Positions 9,336-18,481 are shown, numbered from the stretch's first letter. The stretch: 64,000 bases of DNA from Rutpela maculata (GCA_936432065.2 OW386292.2:101761829-101825828), one strand, 5' to 3'. The notes: generated by a model not told the origin, from the sequence alone. A program made the numbers and translations.

Positions 9336-10118
9336 ATGGTTAAACGGAAAAATACTTTACTCAGTATTCGTAGAAAATCCACTAAGAAAGGTTGCGGTTT
9401 TCTTAACACATTAATCAATAAGCTTCCTGTAGAATTACATATCCCTGGATATAACTATTGTGGTCCTGGAACGAAGTTACAAAAGAGACTAGATCGAGGA
9501 GATCAAGGTATTAATCCTTTAGACGAAGCTTGCAAAAAACATGATATAGCATACTCACAATTTAAAGATATAAGCACGAGAAATATCGCAGATAGGGAGT
9601 TAGCAGCAGTAGCTTCTAATCGCGTAAAAGCTTCTGATGCAAATTTAGGGGAAAAAATTGCTGCATTTGGTGTATCAAATATAATGAATATAAAGAGTAA
9701 ATTAGGAATGGGGTTGAAAAAACGTAAGAATCCGAAAAAGAAAGGTGGTATTCTGAAACTTAAAAGAAAAAATCGTCCGGGAAAGAAAGTGAGAGTTATT
9801 CGGATACAAAAGACAGGTGGTATTCTGGGATTTAAAAGAAAAAATCGTCCGGGAACGAGAGTTATTCCGATACCAAAGAGAGGTGGTTTTCTTCCCTTCC
9901 TGTTACCTCTTTTGGGAGCTCTAGGAGCTGTCGGCGGAGGAGCTGCTGGTATTGCGAAAGCTGTTAATGATGCAAAAGCAAATCGTCAACAACTGGATGA
10001 ACAGAAGAGGCACAATTTGGCGATGGAACAAACATCTAAAGGAAAGGGTCTTTATTTGGGTCCGTACAAAAAAGGATTTGGACTGTATGTAAATCCATAT
10101 AAAAAAAACTACCGATAA
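9336..10118 (+). CDS. Parvovirus VP1u-type phospholipase A2 capsid-associated protein
   Basis: A 260-aa protein with an N-terminal secretory-type PLA2 domain like the VP1-unique region of parvoviruses, which helps particles leave endosomes. The calcium loop is YNYCGPGT and the catalytic HD dyad is DEACKKHDIAYS. After it come basic tandem repeats (GGILKLKRKNRPGKKVRVI and GGILGFKRKNRPGTRVIPI), a Gly/Ala-rich hydrophobic stretch (FLPFLLPLLGALGAVGG) that could insert in membrane, and a tail GLYLGPYKKGFGLYVNPY. The ORF is intact here but frameshifted in element 2. The stop is immediately followed by conserved coding sequence for the protease in another frame. Confidence 0.9.
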   Translation: MVKRKNTLLSIRRKSTKKGCGFLNTLINKLPVELHIPGYNYCGPGTKLQKRLDRGDQGINPLDEACKKHDIAYSQFKDISTRNIADRELAAVASNRVKASDANLGEKIAAFGVSNIMNIKSKLGMGLKKRKNPKKKGGILKLKRKNRPGKKVRVIRIQKTGGILGFKRKNRPGTRVIPIPKRGGFLPFLLPLLGALGAVGGGAAGIAKAVNDAKANRQQLDEQKRHNLAMEQTSKGKGLYLGPYKKGFGLYVNPYKKNYR

Positions 10119-10201
10119 AGCTACCTCGCAAACCTCTAACCAACATTCATTTAAATAAATATGCAAAGATACTAAAAATTCCACTTTTCCGAGGGGTATT
10201 T

Positions 10202-10489
10202 ATGAGAGATAAACTTCCGAAACGAATTAAACGATATGAATGTGGAATAGTGAATCAAGATACAAACCTCGGCGTTGGGACACATTGGACTGCATATGTG
10301 AAAAAAGGAGATAAAATAACTTATTTTGATAGTTATGGAAGTTTACGACCCCCAAAAGAACTCACTAAGTATTTTTATAGTGATGGTAGCTTTAACAAAA
10401 TCAAATATAATTATGATGCTGTACAGAAATATAATTCTTATAACTGTGGACACTTATGTCTGGCTTTTTTATATAATCAGTATATGTAA
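10202..10489 (+). CDS. Adenain-like cysteine protease, element 1
   Basis: An adenovirus-type maturation protease (C5 family) that would process capsid precursors. Catalytic residues are visible: His in GTHWTAYV, Asp in YFDSYG and Cys in YNCGHLCL. From the first ATG it is 95 aa, shorter than adenain. However, the frame is open back to 10103 and the segment before the ATG (with IPLFRGVF) is conserved with element 2, so the true N-terminus is probably upstream by splicing, frameshift or non-AUG initiation. It sits between the PLA2 protein and the penton gene. Confidence 0.85.
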   Translation: MRDKLPKRIKRYECGIVNQDTNLGVGTHWTAYVKKGDKITYFDSYGSLRPPKELTKYFYSDGSFNKIKYNYDAVQKYNSYNCGHLCLAFLYNQYM

Positions 10490-10684
10490 TAGTTTTCGTT
10501 AGTTTTTAATAAATCGTTAAAGTATCACTATGTCTATTACTTTCACTCTTAGTGGACAATCATCTGTTTTAAGTTACAATTTTAATCCACCTTTGTATTT
10601 AGATGATGATGTAGAATATGAAATTGGACTTACGAACTTCGAAACGTATAACAGTATTCCAAATATAGATGACACGAATAATAC

Positions 10685-11135
10685 TGTAACGTGTTTCCAC
10701 CCTTAGGAAACTACCCCTTGCAAATTCCGTGGGTTCCAAAAATTATAACAAGAGATGTCCACTAACACACTTTATTAAATATTTACTGGATACTTCACAA
10801 TACTATTATTAATTTAAATACACTTTACTGACTAAAATCACAATGTTTATTACTTTGTTTATCTTTGAACTCTTAACCTCACTTTCTATACTTTCTGAAC
10901 TTTCTGAACTACTTGCCGAGAATGCGGTCGGTCTTTATACCTAAAAATGACAGATCTCGATTGTTCTGTGATGACGCCACCATTCTCTCGATAATTCCAG
11001 ATGTACTTTGGAATCTTCTGGTAGGTTTCTCGAGTAGGTGCAAATACACTACATTCATTCAGACATTCGATCTGTTGAAGTCTGCCTACTTTTTAGTAAC
11101 ATAACCTTAAATTTTAAGGGGTGCAACATATTACA
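10685..11135 (-). repeat. 3' LTR of the Gypsy element
   Basis: A 451-bp long terminal repeat that, by eye, has the same sequence as 14254-14704. On the minus strand it is the 3' LTR, next to the polypurine tract. Confidence 0.93.
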
Positions 11136-11146
11136 CTGCCCCCTCC

Positions 11147-13819
11147 TTAAGCCTGAACGTCCCGGTCAGGCAATTCAGCCTCTTTCACATACTTCGCCAG
11201 TCTATCCAAGTGTACGATCTTCATCTTGGACTTTTTGTTTCGTTGAATACGATAGACGACATCATTAATTCGGGTAATAACAGTATACGGTCCATCCCAA
11301 GGAGGTTGAAATTTCGGGGATCTCCATTCCTTCCGCTGTGGGTTGTACAGCCAAACCAGATCCCCCACCTTGAATCCCCCTGTACTGGCATTCTGATCAT
11401 AACGAGCCTTCAAGCGGTTACTAGTTCTGTTCATCTGCTCTCGATCATTCTTTGGCTGTTCTCGACTTCCATTTCTGTAGTTGCTCATGGAAAATGGTTC
11501 CCCACGGGCAGCACAATTCTTACATTTGCGACACCAGGCCTCCACATCCTGGCGACTATTAACCCAATAGAATTGTTCCCGTGCTCTACTCAATGTCTTG
11601 TTTATGCCGAAGTGTCTGCTGGACGTTTTATTGTGCGCTTTCTGGAGTACTTCTGGTACACGACACCTGGGAATCACTAGACGCATGGCAACCTGCTTCC
11701 CATCTGGGCTTTCCCATGCTCTCCTTAAAAGCCCGTCTACGACTGTAAGTGAATCCCATTGTGACCATAAAGCCTTCAGCCCCACTTCTGTGTCGGAAAC
11801 ATCCTTCCATGCTGGACGCGTTCCCTCTTCTTTTGCTCGCAACATGGGTCCGATTTCTACATCACGCAATTGCTCTTGCCTCAGAGTTTTCTTTGACCAA
11901 CTCTCTGGAAGATCGACCTTGACAGTGTTGACTTCAACCATGTTCGACAATCTTTCCACCTGAGGGTAGCGCTTGCAATCTTCTTTATCTGGTTTTCTGG
12001 ATAATGCAGGAGTCTTGACTGCCTGCGTTGTCAACAGCCTGGTTTTCTCGCATTGGTCGTTCACTTTTGACAGAATAAATTGTTCGTTCCCAATCCTTAA
12101 CATTCGCTTCCCTACGTCAACAATAAATCCATACTGTTCCATAATGTCCAGTCCCAAAATGAAGTCATCCGTAATGTCAGCCACGATGACCCTGTGGTCG
12201 AACCTTAATTGTCCAATCTGCAAACCCAGGTCTACTTCTCCATGAACCGTAGCCCCGTCCCCCGTAGCTGTCCGGACGATCACTTCTTCATTTTGCCTCT
12301 TGGTAATCTTTATGCCCGATATAAATCCTGGCCGTACTATTGATGACGTAGTACCTGTGTCGATGGTAAACAAACATTTTCTTCCGTTCACATATCCATG
12401 CAACAACAGACTGCTTGCGATTCTTCGAAGCTGGGAAATCTTTATTTCTCTGGGGTCACTGCATTCCCTAGCCAGAACAACCCCCTTGGTACTGTTTTCC
12501 TGCTTCTCTTCAAGATTCACAGCATTTACTCGACTCTCCGAATTCTGCTGTCGACAGTCTCGCTTCATGTGTCCTACCTTGCCGCAGTTGTAACATTTAA
12601 TACCTCCACTCGGCTTTCCTTTATTTTGTTGTTTTTTCTGCTCCCTAAGATCATCCACTTTGTTCAATAATTTGGTAAACATTTTCTGCATCTCCGTCAA
12701 CATAGGGTTCTGGTTCATTTCTGGTTGCGATTCTTCGAGAGTCACAGCTCGCACTCTCGACCTTGGAGTATCTCTGTAGGCGGCTTCTACTTCAAGTGCA
12801 CGCACCAAAGCTTCGCTACTACTTTGGTGTCTTGTCAGCCTCAGAACTCGCCTGACCTCTTCGTCCCTTATGCCATCTAAAAAGGCCCCTACGGCTAATT
12901 GTTCCTGAAATTCTCTAGGTGCACTCGGATACGCCAGGTGTGCCAGTCTCTCTATCGCAGCTTCGAATTCCTGTAAACTCTCTCCAGCCTTTTGTGTTCG
13001 TGATTTTAGCTGGGCTTGGTATACTTGGGCGAGATGTTGGTCGCCATATCTCAAGTCCAATGCAGCTTCCAAGACTTTGAAGTCCCTTTGTTTATCCACA
13101 GGGATAGTCTGAAGCAACTCTGAGGCCTGGCCCCTTAATGCCAGAACTAATGCCATGGCCTTTTCCTCGTTATCCCAGTTGTTCGCACATGCTGCTGCCT
13201 CAAACTGCCTCTTGTACGTCGTCCAGGAACTTTGGCCGTCAAAAGAAGGAGGTTTTAGTCGCTGACCTGATGATACCACCTGCTGGCTTCCTCTATCTCT
13301 CAACTGTCGTTTAAGTCGCTCCACTTCTCCTTCGAACTCGCTCATTTTTCCTCTGATGTCACTCACTTCCTCTTTTACATGACTGACTTCCGTCTTGACT
13401 TCAGAAACTTCAGACTTTACGCTACCCATATCATCTTTGATTTCTTTCTTTAGTTCCTCAGTAGTGGAAATGATAGCGTCCTGTTGTATTTTCATTTGTT
13501 CATTCAGAATTTTCCTTAATTCTTCCTGGCGTTTTTCTTGTTCTTCTTTCTCCTCTTGCTGTCGTATCTTCAGGTCTTCCATAATTTCTCTCAATTCGGC
13601 TTTTTCTTCTTGGCGTCTTGTTTCTTCATCCTCTTTTTCTTTCTGACGTCTTATTTCCTGATCTTCCATCATTTTCTTTAATTCGTTCCTTTCTTCTTGA
13701 CGTAGTTTTACTTGTTCTTCTTTGTCTTCCTGCCGTTGCTGCGCCATCATTTTTTGGAATTGTTCGAATAAGTCCTGTATTTGTTTATCGGATGCCATAC
13801 TTCTTGTTGTTACGGGCAT
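11147..13819 (-). CDS. Gag-protease fused to integrase ends, single 890-aa ORF of a deleted Gypsy element
   Basis: One uninterrupted ORF. Its N-terminal third is an E/K/R/Q-rich coiled coil, followed by a gag capsid-like region (LKPPSFDGQSSWTTYKRQF) and a zinc knuckle CYNCGKVGHMKRDC near residue 408. An aspartic protease with DTG lies near residue 486. The sequence then jumps to the integrase zinc-binding domain (H near 735, then CRKCKNC) and the integrase C-terminal barrel (GDLVWLYNPQRK, then WDGPYTV). Reverse transcriptase, RNase H and the integrase catalytic core are missing, yet the joins keep frame. The ATG at 13819 begins MPVTTRSM. Confidence 0.9.
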   Translation of the reverse strand: MPVTTRSMASDKQIQDLFEQFQKMMAQQRQEDKEEQVKLRQEERNELKKMMEDQEIRRQKEKEDEETRRQEEKAELREIMEDLKIRQQEEKEEQEKRQEELRKILNEQMKIQQDAIISTTEELKKEIKDDMGSVKSEVSEVKTEVSHVKEEVSDIRGKMSEFEGEVERLKRQLRDRGSQQVVSSGQRLKPPSFDGQSSWTTYKRQFEAAACANNWDNEEKAMALVLALRGQASELLQTIPVDKQRDFKVLEAALDLRYGDQHLAQVYQAQLKSRTQKAGESLQEFEAAIERLAHLAYPSAPREFQEQLAVGAFLDGIRDEEVRRVLRLTRHQSSSEALVRALEVEAAYRDTPRSRVRAVTLEESQPEMNQNPMLTEMQKMFTKLLNKVDDLREQKKQQNKGKPSGGIKCYNCGKVGHMKRDCRQQNSESRVNAVNLEEKQENSTKGVVLARECSDPREIKISQLRRIASSLLLHGYVNGRKCLFTIDTGTTSSIVRPGFISGIKITKRQNEEVIVRTATGDGATVHGEVDLGLQIGQLRFDHRVIVADITDDFILGLDIMEQYGFIVDVGKRMLRIGNEQFILSKVNDQCEKTRLLTTQAVKTPALSRKPDKEDCKRYPQVERLSNMVEVNTVKVDLPESWSKKTLRQEQLRDVEIGPMLRAKEEGTRPAWKDVSDTEVGLKALWSQWDSLTVVDGLLRRAWESPDGKQVAMRLVIPRCRVPEVLQKAHNKTSSRHFGINKTLSRAREQFYWVNSRQDVEAWCRKCKNCAARGEPFSMSNYRNGSREQPKNDREQMNRTSNRLKARYDQNASTGGFKVGDLVWLYNPQRKEWRSPKFQPPWDGPYTVITRINDVVYRIQRNKKSKMKIVHLDRLAKYVKEAELPDRDVQA

Positions 13820-14253
13820 ACGATGAAATTAAAATAAAATAAATTTAACTGTCACGTCAATATCGGTAATGGAACTTTCTAGACAAATCTCGAAATAGCA
13901 CGAAAAAGTCTTATCCAGAGTCTTTTGTCACTATCCAGTTCAGAGAATTTAATAATCTCCACTAATGTCCAAATAGAAAAGTTCTAGAAATTTTCACGCA
14001 CTAAATGAGTCTTTTTCAGTGTCTCTATCACTTCTCAGTTCAAAGGATTTAATTATCACACTAATGTCCTAATAAAATGTTCTACAATGTCTCAAAAATG
14101 CACTTAAACACTATTTTCCTGTTCGAAAATAACCCTCGAACAATGTCCAGTAAATTAGTCCTGTGTTAGCACTAACTCTCGAGAATACTTCTCGAACACT
14201 CCAGCACAACTTCAGAGCTCCTCTTGTCATAAAATTCCGCTTCTGACACCAAT
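13820..14253 (-). other. 5' leader of the Gypsy element with primer-binding site
   Basis: Non-coding leader between the 5' LTR and the gag start on the minus strand. It holds short imperfect repeats (a tcactatccagttcagag-like unit at about 13928 and 14028) and the primer-binding-site candidate next to the LTR. No gene is seen. Confidence 0.6.
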
Positions 14254-14704
14254 TGTAACGTGTTTCCACCCTTAGGAAACTACCCCTTGCAAATTCCGTG
14301 GGTTCCAAAAATTATAACAAGAGATGTCCACTAACACACTTTATTAAATATTTACTGGATACTTCACAATACTATTATTAATTTAAATACACTTTACTGA
14401 CTAAAATCACAATGTTTATTACTTTGTTTATCTTTGAACTCTTAACCTCACTTTCTATACTTTCTGAACTTTCTGAACTACTTGCCGAGAATGCGGTCGG
14501 TCTTTATACCTAAAAATGACAGATCTCGATTGTTCTGTGATGACGCCACCATTCTCTCGATAATTCCAGATGTACTTTGGAATCTTCTGGTAGGTTTCTC
14601 GAGTAGGTGCAAATACACTACATTCATTCAGACATTCGATCTGTTGAAGTCTGCCTACTTTTTAGTAACATAACCTTAAATTTTAAGGGGTGCAACATAT
14701 TACA
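14254..14704 (-). repeat. 5' LTR of the Gypsy element
   Basis: A 451-bp LTR, followed on the minus strand by the primer-binding-site candidate. Confidence 0.93.
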
Positions 14705-15257
14705 ATACGTTTAAATGGGGTAAAAATTACGAGCACACTGTTACACTTCCCACCGGTGCCTACAATATCGATGATATTACAAATTATATGACAAATGTAA
14801 TAACTGAAGCAGATGCGGATGCTATCATAAGAATTACTCCTGACGTTAACATTTCAAAAGTAATTATTCGTACAAATGTAAACATTACTTTTGACGTAGA
14901 CAATTCCATAGGCCCTCTGCTAGGTTTTAGAAAAAGAGTCTTAAAGAATGGTGACAACTACATATCTGATGATATCGTCAGAATTTCAAAAGTCAACACC
15001 CTTTGCATAGATTGCAACTTCGCTGTTGGTTCATTTTTCAATGGAGAGCCCGTTCACATCATACATCAGTTTTTTCCAACAGTACCTGTAGGATATAAAA
15101 TAGTGGAGTCACCTTTAAATATAATTTACTTTCCAGTGAGTGTTAAGACTATCAACAACATCACGATAAAAGTGGTTGATCAAGACAACAACCTTGTGAA
15201 TTTTCGAGAAGAGACTATAACCGTGAGATTACATCTAAGAAAAATTGTATCCTGAAG

Positions 15258-15395
15258 ATGGTTTTAAAATTTGATTCACATCATACTCAGCATACACCCT
15301 ACTATATAAAAAAGTTGGAAAAGAAGAAAATTATTAGTACTTCCCGCAAGAATCGTCAGTTTTTGGAATCTCTTGGATTACAAGTATTAGTGTAA
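15258..15395 (+). CDS. Conserved 45-aa basic protein between penton and hexon
   Basis: A small Lys/Arg-rich ORF whose C-terminus (SRKNRQFLESLGLQVLV) matches the ORF at the same place in element 2 (41017-41151, ending SKNRRFLYSLGYKVLI). Conservation of sequence, position and end argues that it is a real gene, perhaps a DNA-condensing core peptide or capsid cement, but no function is shown. Its stop overlaps the hexon start as TAATG, which suggests coupled translation on one mRNA. Confidence 0.7.
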   Translation: MVLKFDSHHTQHTPYYIKKLEKKKIISTSRKNRQFLESLGLQVLV

Positions 15396-16630
15396 TGGAT
15401 CTATTAAATGTAACTGGTCAACCCTTTAGTGACACTTCAATAGAAGACTACCAATTTCACACATATCAACCATACATACCTGGAAATTTAAATTACAATG
15501 ATGAAATCAGGATTCCTATTCAAGATTTAGATGCACATACAGCACCTTGCGACAGTTACTTATACATTGAAGGAAAACTGACAAAATCAGATGGAAGTAA
15601 CGCTACAAAACTGGAATTTGTAAATAATCGAATAGCGTTTATATTTCGAGAAATTAGATATGAGATGAATGGTATCGTAGTAGATTCGGTTAGAAACGTT
15701 GGATTAGTCTCAACTATTAAAAATTATCTGTCATACAATGAAAATGAAAGTGTTCTATTTCAAAATGCTGGTTGGTTTCCGAAAAATATTACTCCTACAA
15801 AAGCTCCGAATAAAAAAATATTAGTTGATTCTAACGGAAATTTTAATGTTTGCATACCAATGAAACTTCTACTAGGATTTTTTGAAGACTTTGATAAAAT
15901 AATTATTAACATGAAACAAGAACTTGTATTGATACGTGGTAGTAATGATATCGATGCCATAACTAGTGAAGATGAAAGTGAAGAACCGAAAATAGAGATA
16001 CAAAAATTATTTTGGAGGGTTCCCCATGTTACCGTTAGCATTGAGGAACAAATTAAATTGAATAATATTGTTAATAGGAACAGTGATCTACCCATCAAAT
16101 TTAGAAGCTGGGAATTAATTGAATATCCCTCTTTATCAACAACTACCAGACATACATGGCCTGTTAAAACAACTACTAAAGTTGAAACACCCAGACATGT
16201 TATTGTAGCGTTCCAGAAAGCTCGAAGAGAAAAGATTACTAAAGATATGTCCAAATTCGATGATTGCAGTTTGAAAAATATACGAATTTTCCTTAATTCG
16301 GAAAGATATCCATATAACGATTTATACCTAGATTTTCAAAATAACAAAACTGCGACTTTGTATGACATGTTTGCAAATTTCCAGAAATCATACTATCCAG
16401 GCAAAAATAATCAACCAATTTTTAATCCATCGGAATTTAAAACACATGCTCCTATCACACATATCGATTGCTCCCGTCAAAAAGAGACGATCCAAACAGG
16501 ATCCATAGTAATGAGAATTGAGTTTGAAATGGAACAACCCTCATCAACAGAGACTACAGCATACTGTCTTATATTACATGAAAAACACTTCACTTACAAT
16601 CCATTAAATAAAATTGTGCGACAACTCTAA
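15395..16630 (+). CDS. Hexon-like major capsid protein (double jelly roll), element 1
   Basis: A 411-aa major capsid protein. It aligns along its length with 41148-42359. Shared blocks include NDEIRIPIQ, the EIRYEMNGIVVDSVRN segment, KQELVLIR, RVPHVTVS, FRSWELIEYP, FLNSERYPYNDL and YCLILHEKHFTYNPLNKIVR at the end. The size and pattern fit the double-jelly-roll capsid proteins of Polintons and adintoviruses. The ORF is intact. Its ATG overlaps the stop of the 45-aa ORF by one base. Confidence 0.88.
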   Translation: MDLLNVTGQPFSDTSIEDYQFHTYQPYIPGNLNYNDEIRIPIQDLDAHTAPCDSYLYIEGKLTKSDGSNATKLEFVNNRIAFIFREIRYEMNGIVVDSVRNVGLVSTIKNYLSYNENESVLFQNAGWFPKNITPTKAPNKKILVDSNGNFNVCIPMKLLLGFFEDFDKIIINMKQELVLIRGSNDIDAITSEDESEEPKIEIQKLFWRVPHVTVSIEEQIKLNNIVNRNSDLPIKFRSWELIEYPSLSTTTRHTWPVKTTTKVETPRHVIVAFQKARREKITKDMSKFDDCSLKNIRIFLNSERYPYNDLYLDFQNNKTATLYDMFANFQKSYYPGKNNQPIFNPSEFKTHAPITHIDCSRQKETIQTGSIVMRIEFEMEQPSSTETTAYCLILHEKHFTYNPLNKIVRQL

Positions 16631-16694
16631 AATACATATTAAAGAAAACTTTCTTTACTACTTATTATGAAAACAAGTGGAAATTCATTTAGTT

Positions 16695-16820
16695 ATGACT
16701 TATACCTTCAAACGTCAGCTAACTGTTTACCAGCGAAAACTTAAAAAACTGAAGTTAGATATTAAATTCTACTGCTTACAAAAACAAGTATTAATTCAGT
16801 TTTGTCGATTGAAACTATGA
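16695..16820 (+). CDS. Possible 41-aa basic ORF coupled to the nuclease-like gene
   Basis: A Lys/Arg/Leu-rich small ORF that ends at TGA overlapping the next ATG (ATGA at 16817-16820). The overlap resembles the stop/start arrangement before the hexon gene. No counterpart is seen in element 2, where the nuclease-like gene starts one base after the hexon stop, so this may be chance. Confidence 0.35.
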   Translation: MTYTFKRQLTVYQRKLKKLKLDIKFYCLQKQVLIQFCRLKL

Positions 16821-17273
16821 AACTCGTGATAGATATACAAGGCTTCAAGATTGAAAACAATAAATTTATTGTTAAAGAACTAGCTGCATATGATTCCATC
16901 ATCACGGTTATGTCACTACATCTTCAAACCACCGTTCAGTATGAAATTGCTACCACCATATTTACATAAACAAGCCCTTTGGCTTATGAGTAATCATCAT
17001 TGCATTGACTGGAACATTGGATTTACACCTTTATATCAATTTTCTGATGCAATTAAGAATTTGACTAGTAAAGTTGAATGTGTTTACGTAAAAGGACAAG
17101 AAAAGGCTGACTACATCCGAAAGTATTCTATGAAGCCAGTCTACGAATTAGCTGAAAGCTCAAAATTACAAGTTGGACAGACTCACTGTTTTTACCATAC
17201 TAAAGAATTCTGTATATGTGCACTTACCAATGTTTTTTATTTGTATGATAATTTTTTAATGAATGAACAATAA
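16817..17273 (+). pseudogene. RNase H-fold-like nuclease gene, frameshifted
   Basis: The start MKLVIDIQGFK matches the intact 166-aa ORF in element 2 (42361-42861, MYIIDVQGFQ). The first frame runs from 16817 to a stop near 16969. Homology continues in another frame from about 16890-16905 (FKPPFSMKLLPPYL, then WLMSNHHCIDW, VYVKGQEKADYI and C-x2-H plus ALTNV at the end), so a single indel breaks the gene. The layout of an Asp after a first strand, Glu in VKGxEK and a late Cys/His cluster suggests an RNase H/DnaQ-like or Maelstrom-like fold. This is inference only. Confidence 0.6.
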
Positions 17274-17385
17274 AAAAGAAATGCTTTTATTAATTAATAT
17301 TGTTTTATTTTAATTAAAGTAAACATACATTTTATAAATCAGATCATATCTATAAAGTATTCTGACAAAATAATAATTTCATGTT

Positions 17386-17796
17386 CTATGTTGGGGGAAG
17401 ATTGCATGTTACACTAGGATGCACAAACTCTCTTATAAGTTCTTTCAGTTCCTGAGATACTGCTGCCAATGACTTATCCTCTTTTAAATATTCTTCTATG
17501 AGTTTTACACCAGTTACCTCTGACAATCCTAGGTCCACCAAACTTTGCACAACACAAAATATACAAATATATTGATTCAGAAATGCGTTACAAATATCCA
17601 ATCCGCTAAAGTAGTCTTCGAAGCTATCGTGATAATATTCAAAATAATGATCCTTATATTCTTGCCAATCGGTAAATGTTGTTGGATCTTGAAAGAATTC
17701 AGTTTGTAAACCTAAAAATTTCTGCAACAACTGCAATCTTACTACACCAATCGCATCATGGAAAAATTTTGGTGTATCACAGTTCTGACACGACAT
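17386..17796 (-). CDS. Hypothetical 136-aa protein at the right end of element 1
   Basis: A minus-strand ORF convergent with the nuclease-like gene. It is rich in aromatic residues and predicted helices (FTDWQEYKDHYFEYYHDSFEDYF), with paired cysteines near the start (CQNC) and a charged helical C-terminal third. No family is recognised. The upstream region (17800-18004) carries a TATA-like AATATATTG and three CCAAT repeats, which supports expression. No equivalent is seen in element 2. Confidence 0.5.
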   Translation of the reverse strand: MSCQNCDTPKFFHDAIGVVRLQLLQKFLGLQTEFFQDPTTFTDWQEYKDHYFEYYHDSFEDYFSGLDICNAFLNQYICIFCVVQSLVDLGLSEVTGVKLIEEYLKEDKSLAAVSQELKELIREFVHPSVTCNLPPT

Positions 17797-17873
17797 TGTT
17801 ACAAGTCACCTCTGATACTACTGTTTTTAAACACAATATATTGGGTAGGTGTTGTCACCGAACTAATGGAAAT

Positions 17874-17963
17874 AGGTGTGGTTTGTGGACCAATCAGAAA
17901 AGTAGGTGTGGTTTGTGGGCCAATCAGAAAAGTAGGTCAAGTCTGTGGACCAATCAGAAAAGT
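17874..17963 (-). repeat. Three 30-bp tandem repeats each with a CCAAT box
   Basis: Three near-identical 30-bp units (17874-17903, 17904-17933, 17934-17963), each containing GGACCAATCAGAAAAGT or a one-base variant. They lie 80-170 bases upstream of the minus-strand ORF 17386-17796, where CCAAT (NF-Y type) elements act as promoter boosters. They may also be subterminal repeats of the transposon. Confidence 0.7.
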
Positions 17964-17989
17964 GGTGGGGGAGGAGCAGAGTGCACTGG

Positions 17990-18004
17990 CCACTTTCCTC
18001 TACT
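17990..18004. other. Candidate right terminus of Polinton element 1
   Basis: Read inward on the minus strand, the sequence from 18004 starts AGTAGAGGAAAGTGG, sharing the first five bases with the proven ends of element 2 (AGTAGTTAAG). It lies where element 1 coding content stops. The left end is outside the window, so neither the inverted repeat nor the target duplication can be confirmed. Confidence 0.4.
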
Positions 18005-18480
18005 GAACAGAATAAATTAAATTTTAACACATGTAGTGACATATATTTTTGAGCTACCCAAAATCATTTGAATAGAAGTTAACTACTTAGATATAATTTG
18101 AAATTAATTATACATGGCCCAAACAATAATAAATCTGCAGTTATCGTTCCTGTTCGTCACTTTACTTAGTTCAACGGCTATATACAAAATAGGTAATAGA
18201 TTTAATGGTTGTATTTGTATACATACGTTTGCTCTATCCCTGAGTAAATTAAAACTATTATGAAAAATTAGTATTTATTGTATAAACGTGAAAAACAATA
18301 ATAAAGAAAACTTAAGTAAATGAAATTTTTCTTGCTTTCTGGCTAGCAAATTTTATTGAAATCAGTTCATTAAGTGGCAATACGTAATTTTATTCTCTAT
18401 TGAAATTAGAGCGAGGCCTGTTATAGACACAAAATAAGTTGCAATTACGATTTGAGACAAGCGTGAACCAATCAGAGTCC
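18005..18480. other. AT-rich DNA without recognisable gene
   Basis: No ORF of note, repeat or motif is recognised. It is presumably host DNA flanking element 1. Confidence 0.5.
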
Positions 18481-18481
18481 C

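Larger units (their letters stand above)
10685..14704 (-). mobile_element. Internally deleted Ty3/Gypsy LTR retrotransposon inserted in the penton gene
   Basis: A 4,020-bp element on the minus strand, bounded by two 451-bp LTRs that look identical and begin and end TG...CA. It is flanked by the 4-bp target duplication ATAC (10681-10684 and 14705-14708). The primer-binding-site candidate (TGGTGTCAGAAGCGG, read on the minus strand) adjoins the 5' LTR at about 14237-14251, and a purine tract (read on the minus strand, 11148-11136) precedes the 3' LTR. The one ORF lacks reverse transcriptase, RNase H and the integrase core, so the element depended on another copy to move. Identical LTRs imply recent insertion. 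Confidence 0.95.
10530..15255 (+). pseudogene. Penton-like minor capsid protein split by an LTR retrotransposon
   Basis: A single-jelly-roll, penton-like minor capsid protein. The N-terminal part is 10530-10684 (MSITFTLSG to the insertion point) and the rest is 14709-15255. It is homologous along its length to the intact 233-aa ORF 40326-41027. Conserved blocks are FTLSG, YNSIPNID, HIIHxFFPxVPxGYKI and VxDQDxxLVNFRxExITVRLHL. The 4,020-bp LTR element plus a 4-bp duplication interrupt it; the reading frame is otherwise preserved across the insertion, so this is the only visible break. The insertion leaves it unusable unless removed. Confidence 0.9.

Noticed and set aside
13395..13842. Plus-strand ORFs rich in Ser/Phe opposite gag
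   Set aside because: Antisense shadows of the coiled-coil gag ORF.
10913..14673. Identical 63-aa ORFs at 10913 and 14482
   Set aside because: They lie wholly in the two LTRs and are duplicated with them.
17874..17963. A CRISPR array
   Set aside because: The 30-bp repeats are directly tandem without unique spacers, and the genome is eukaryotic.
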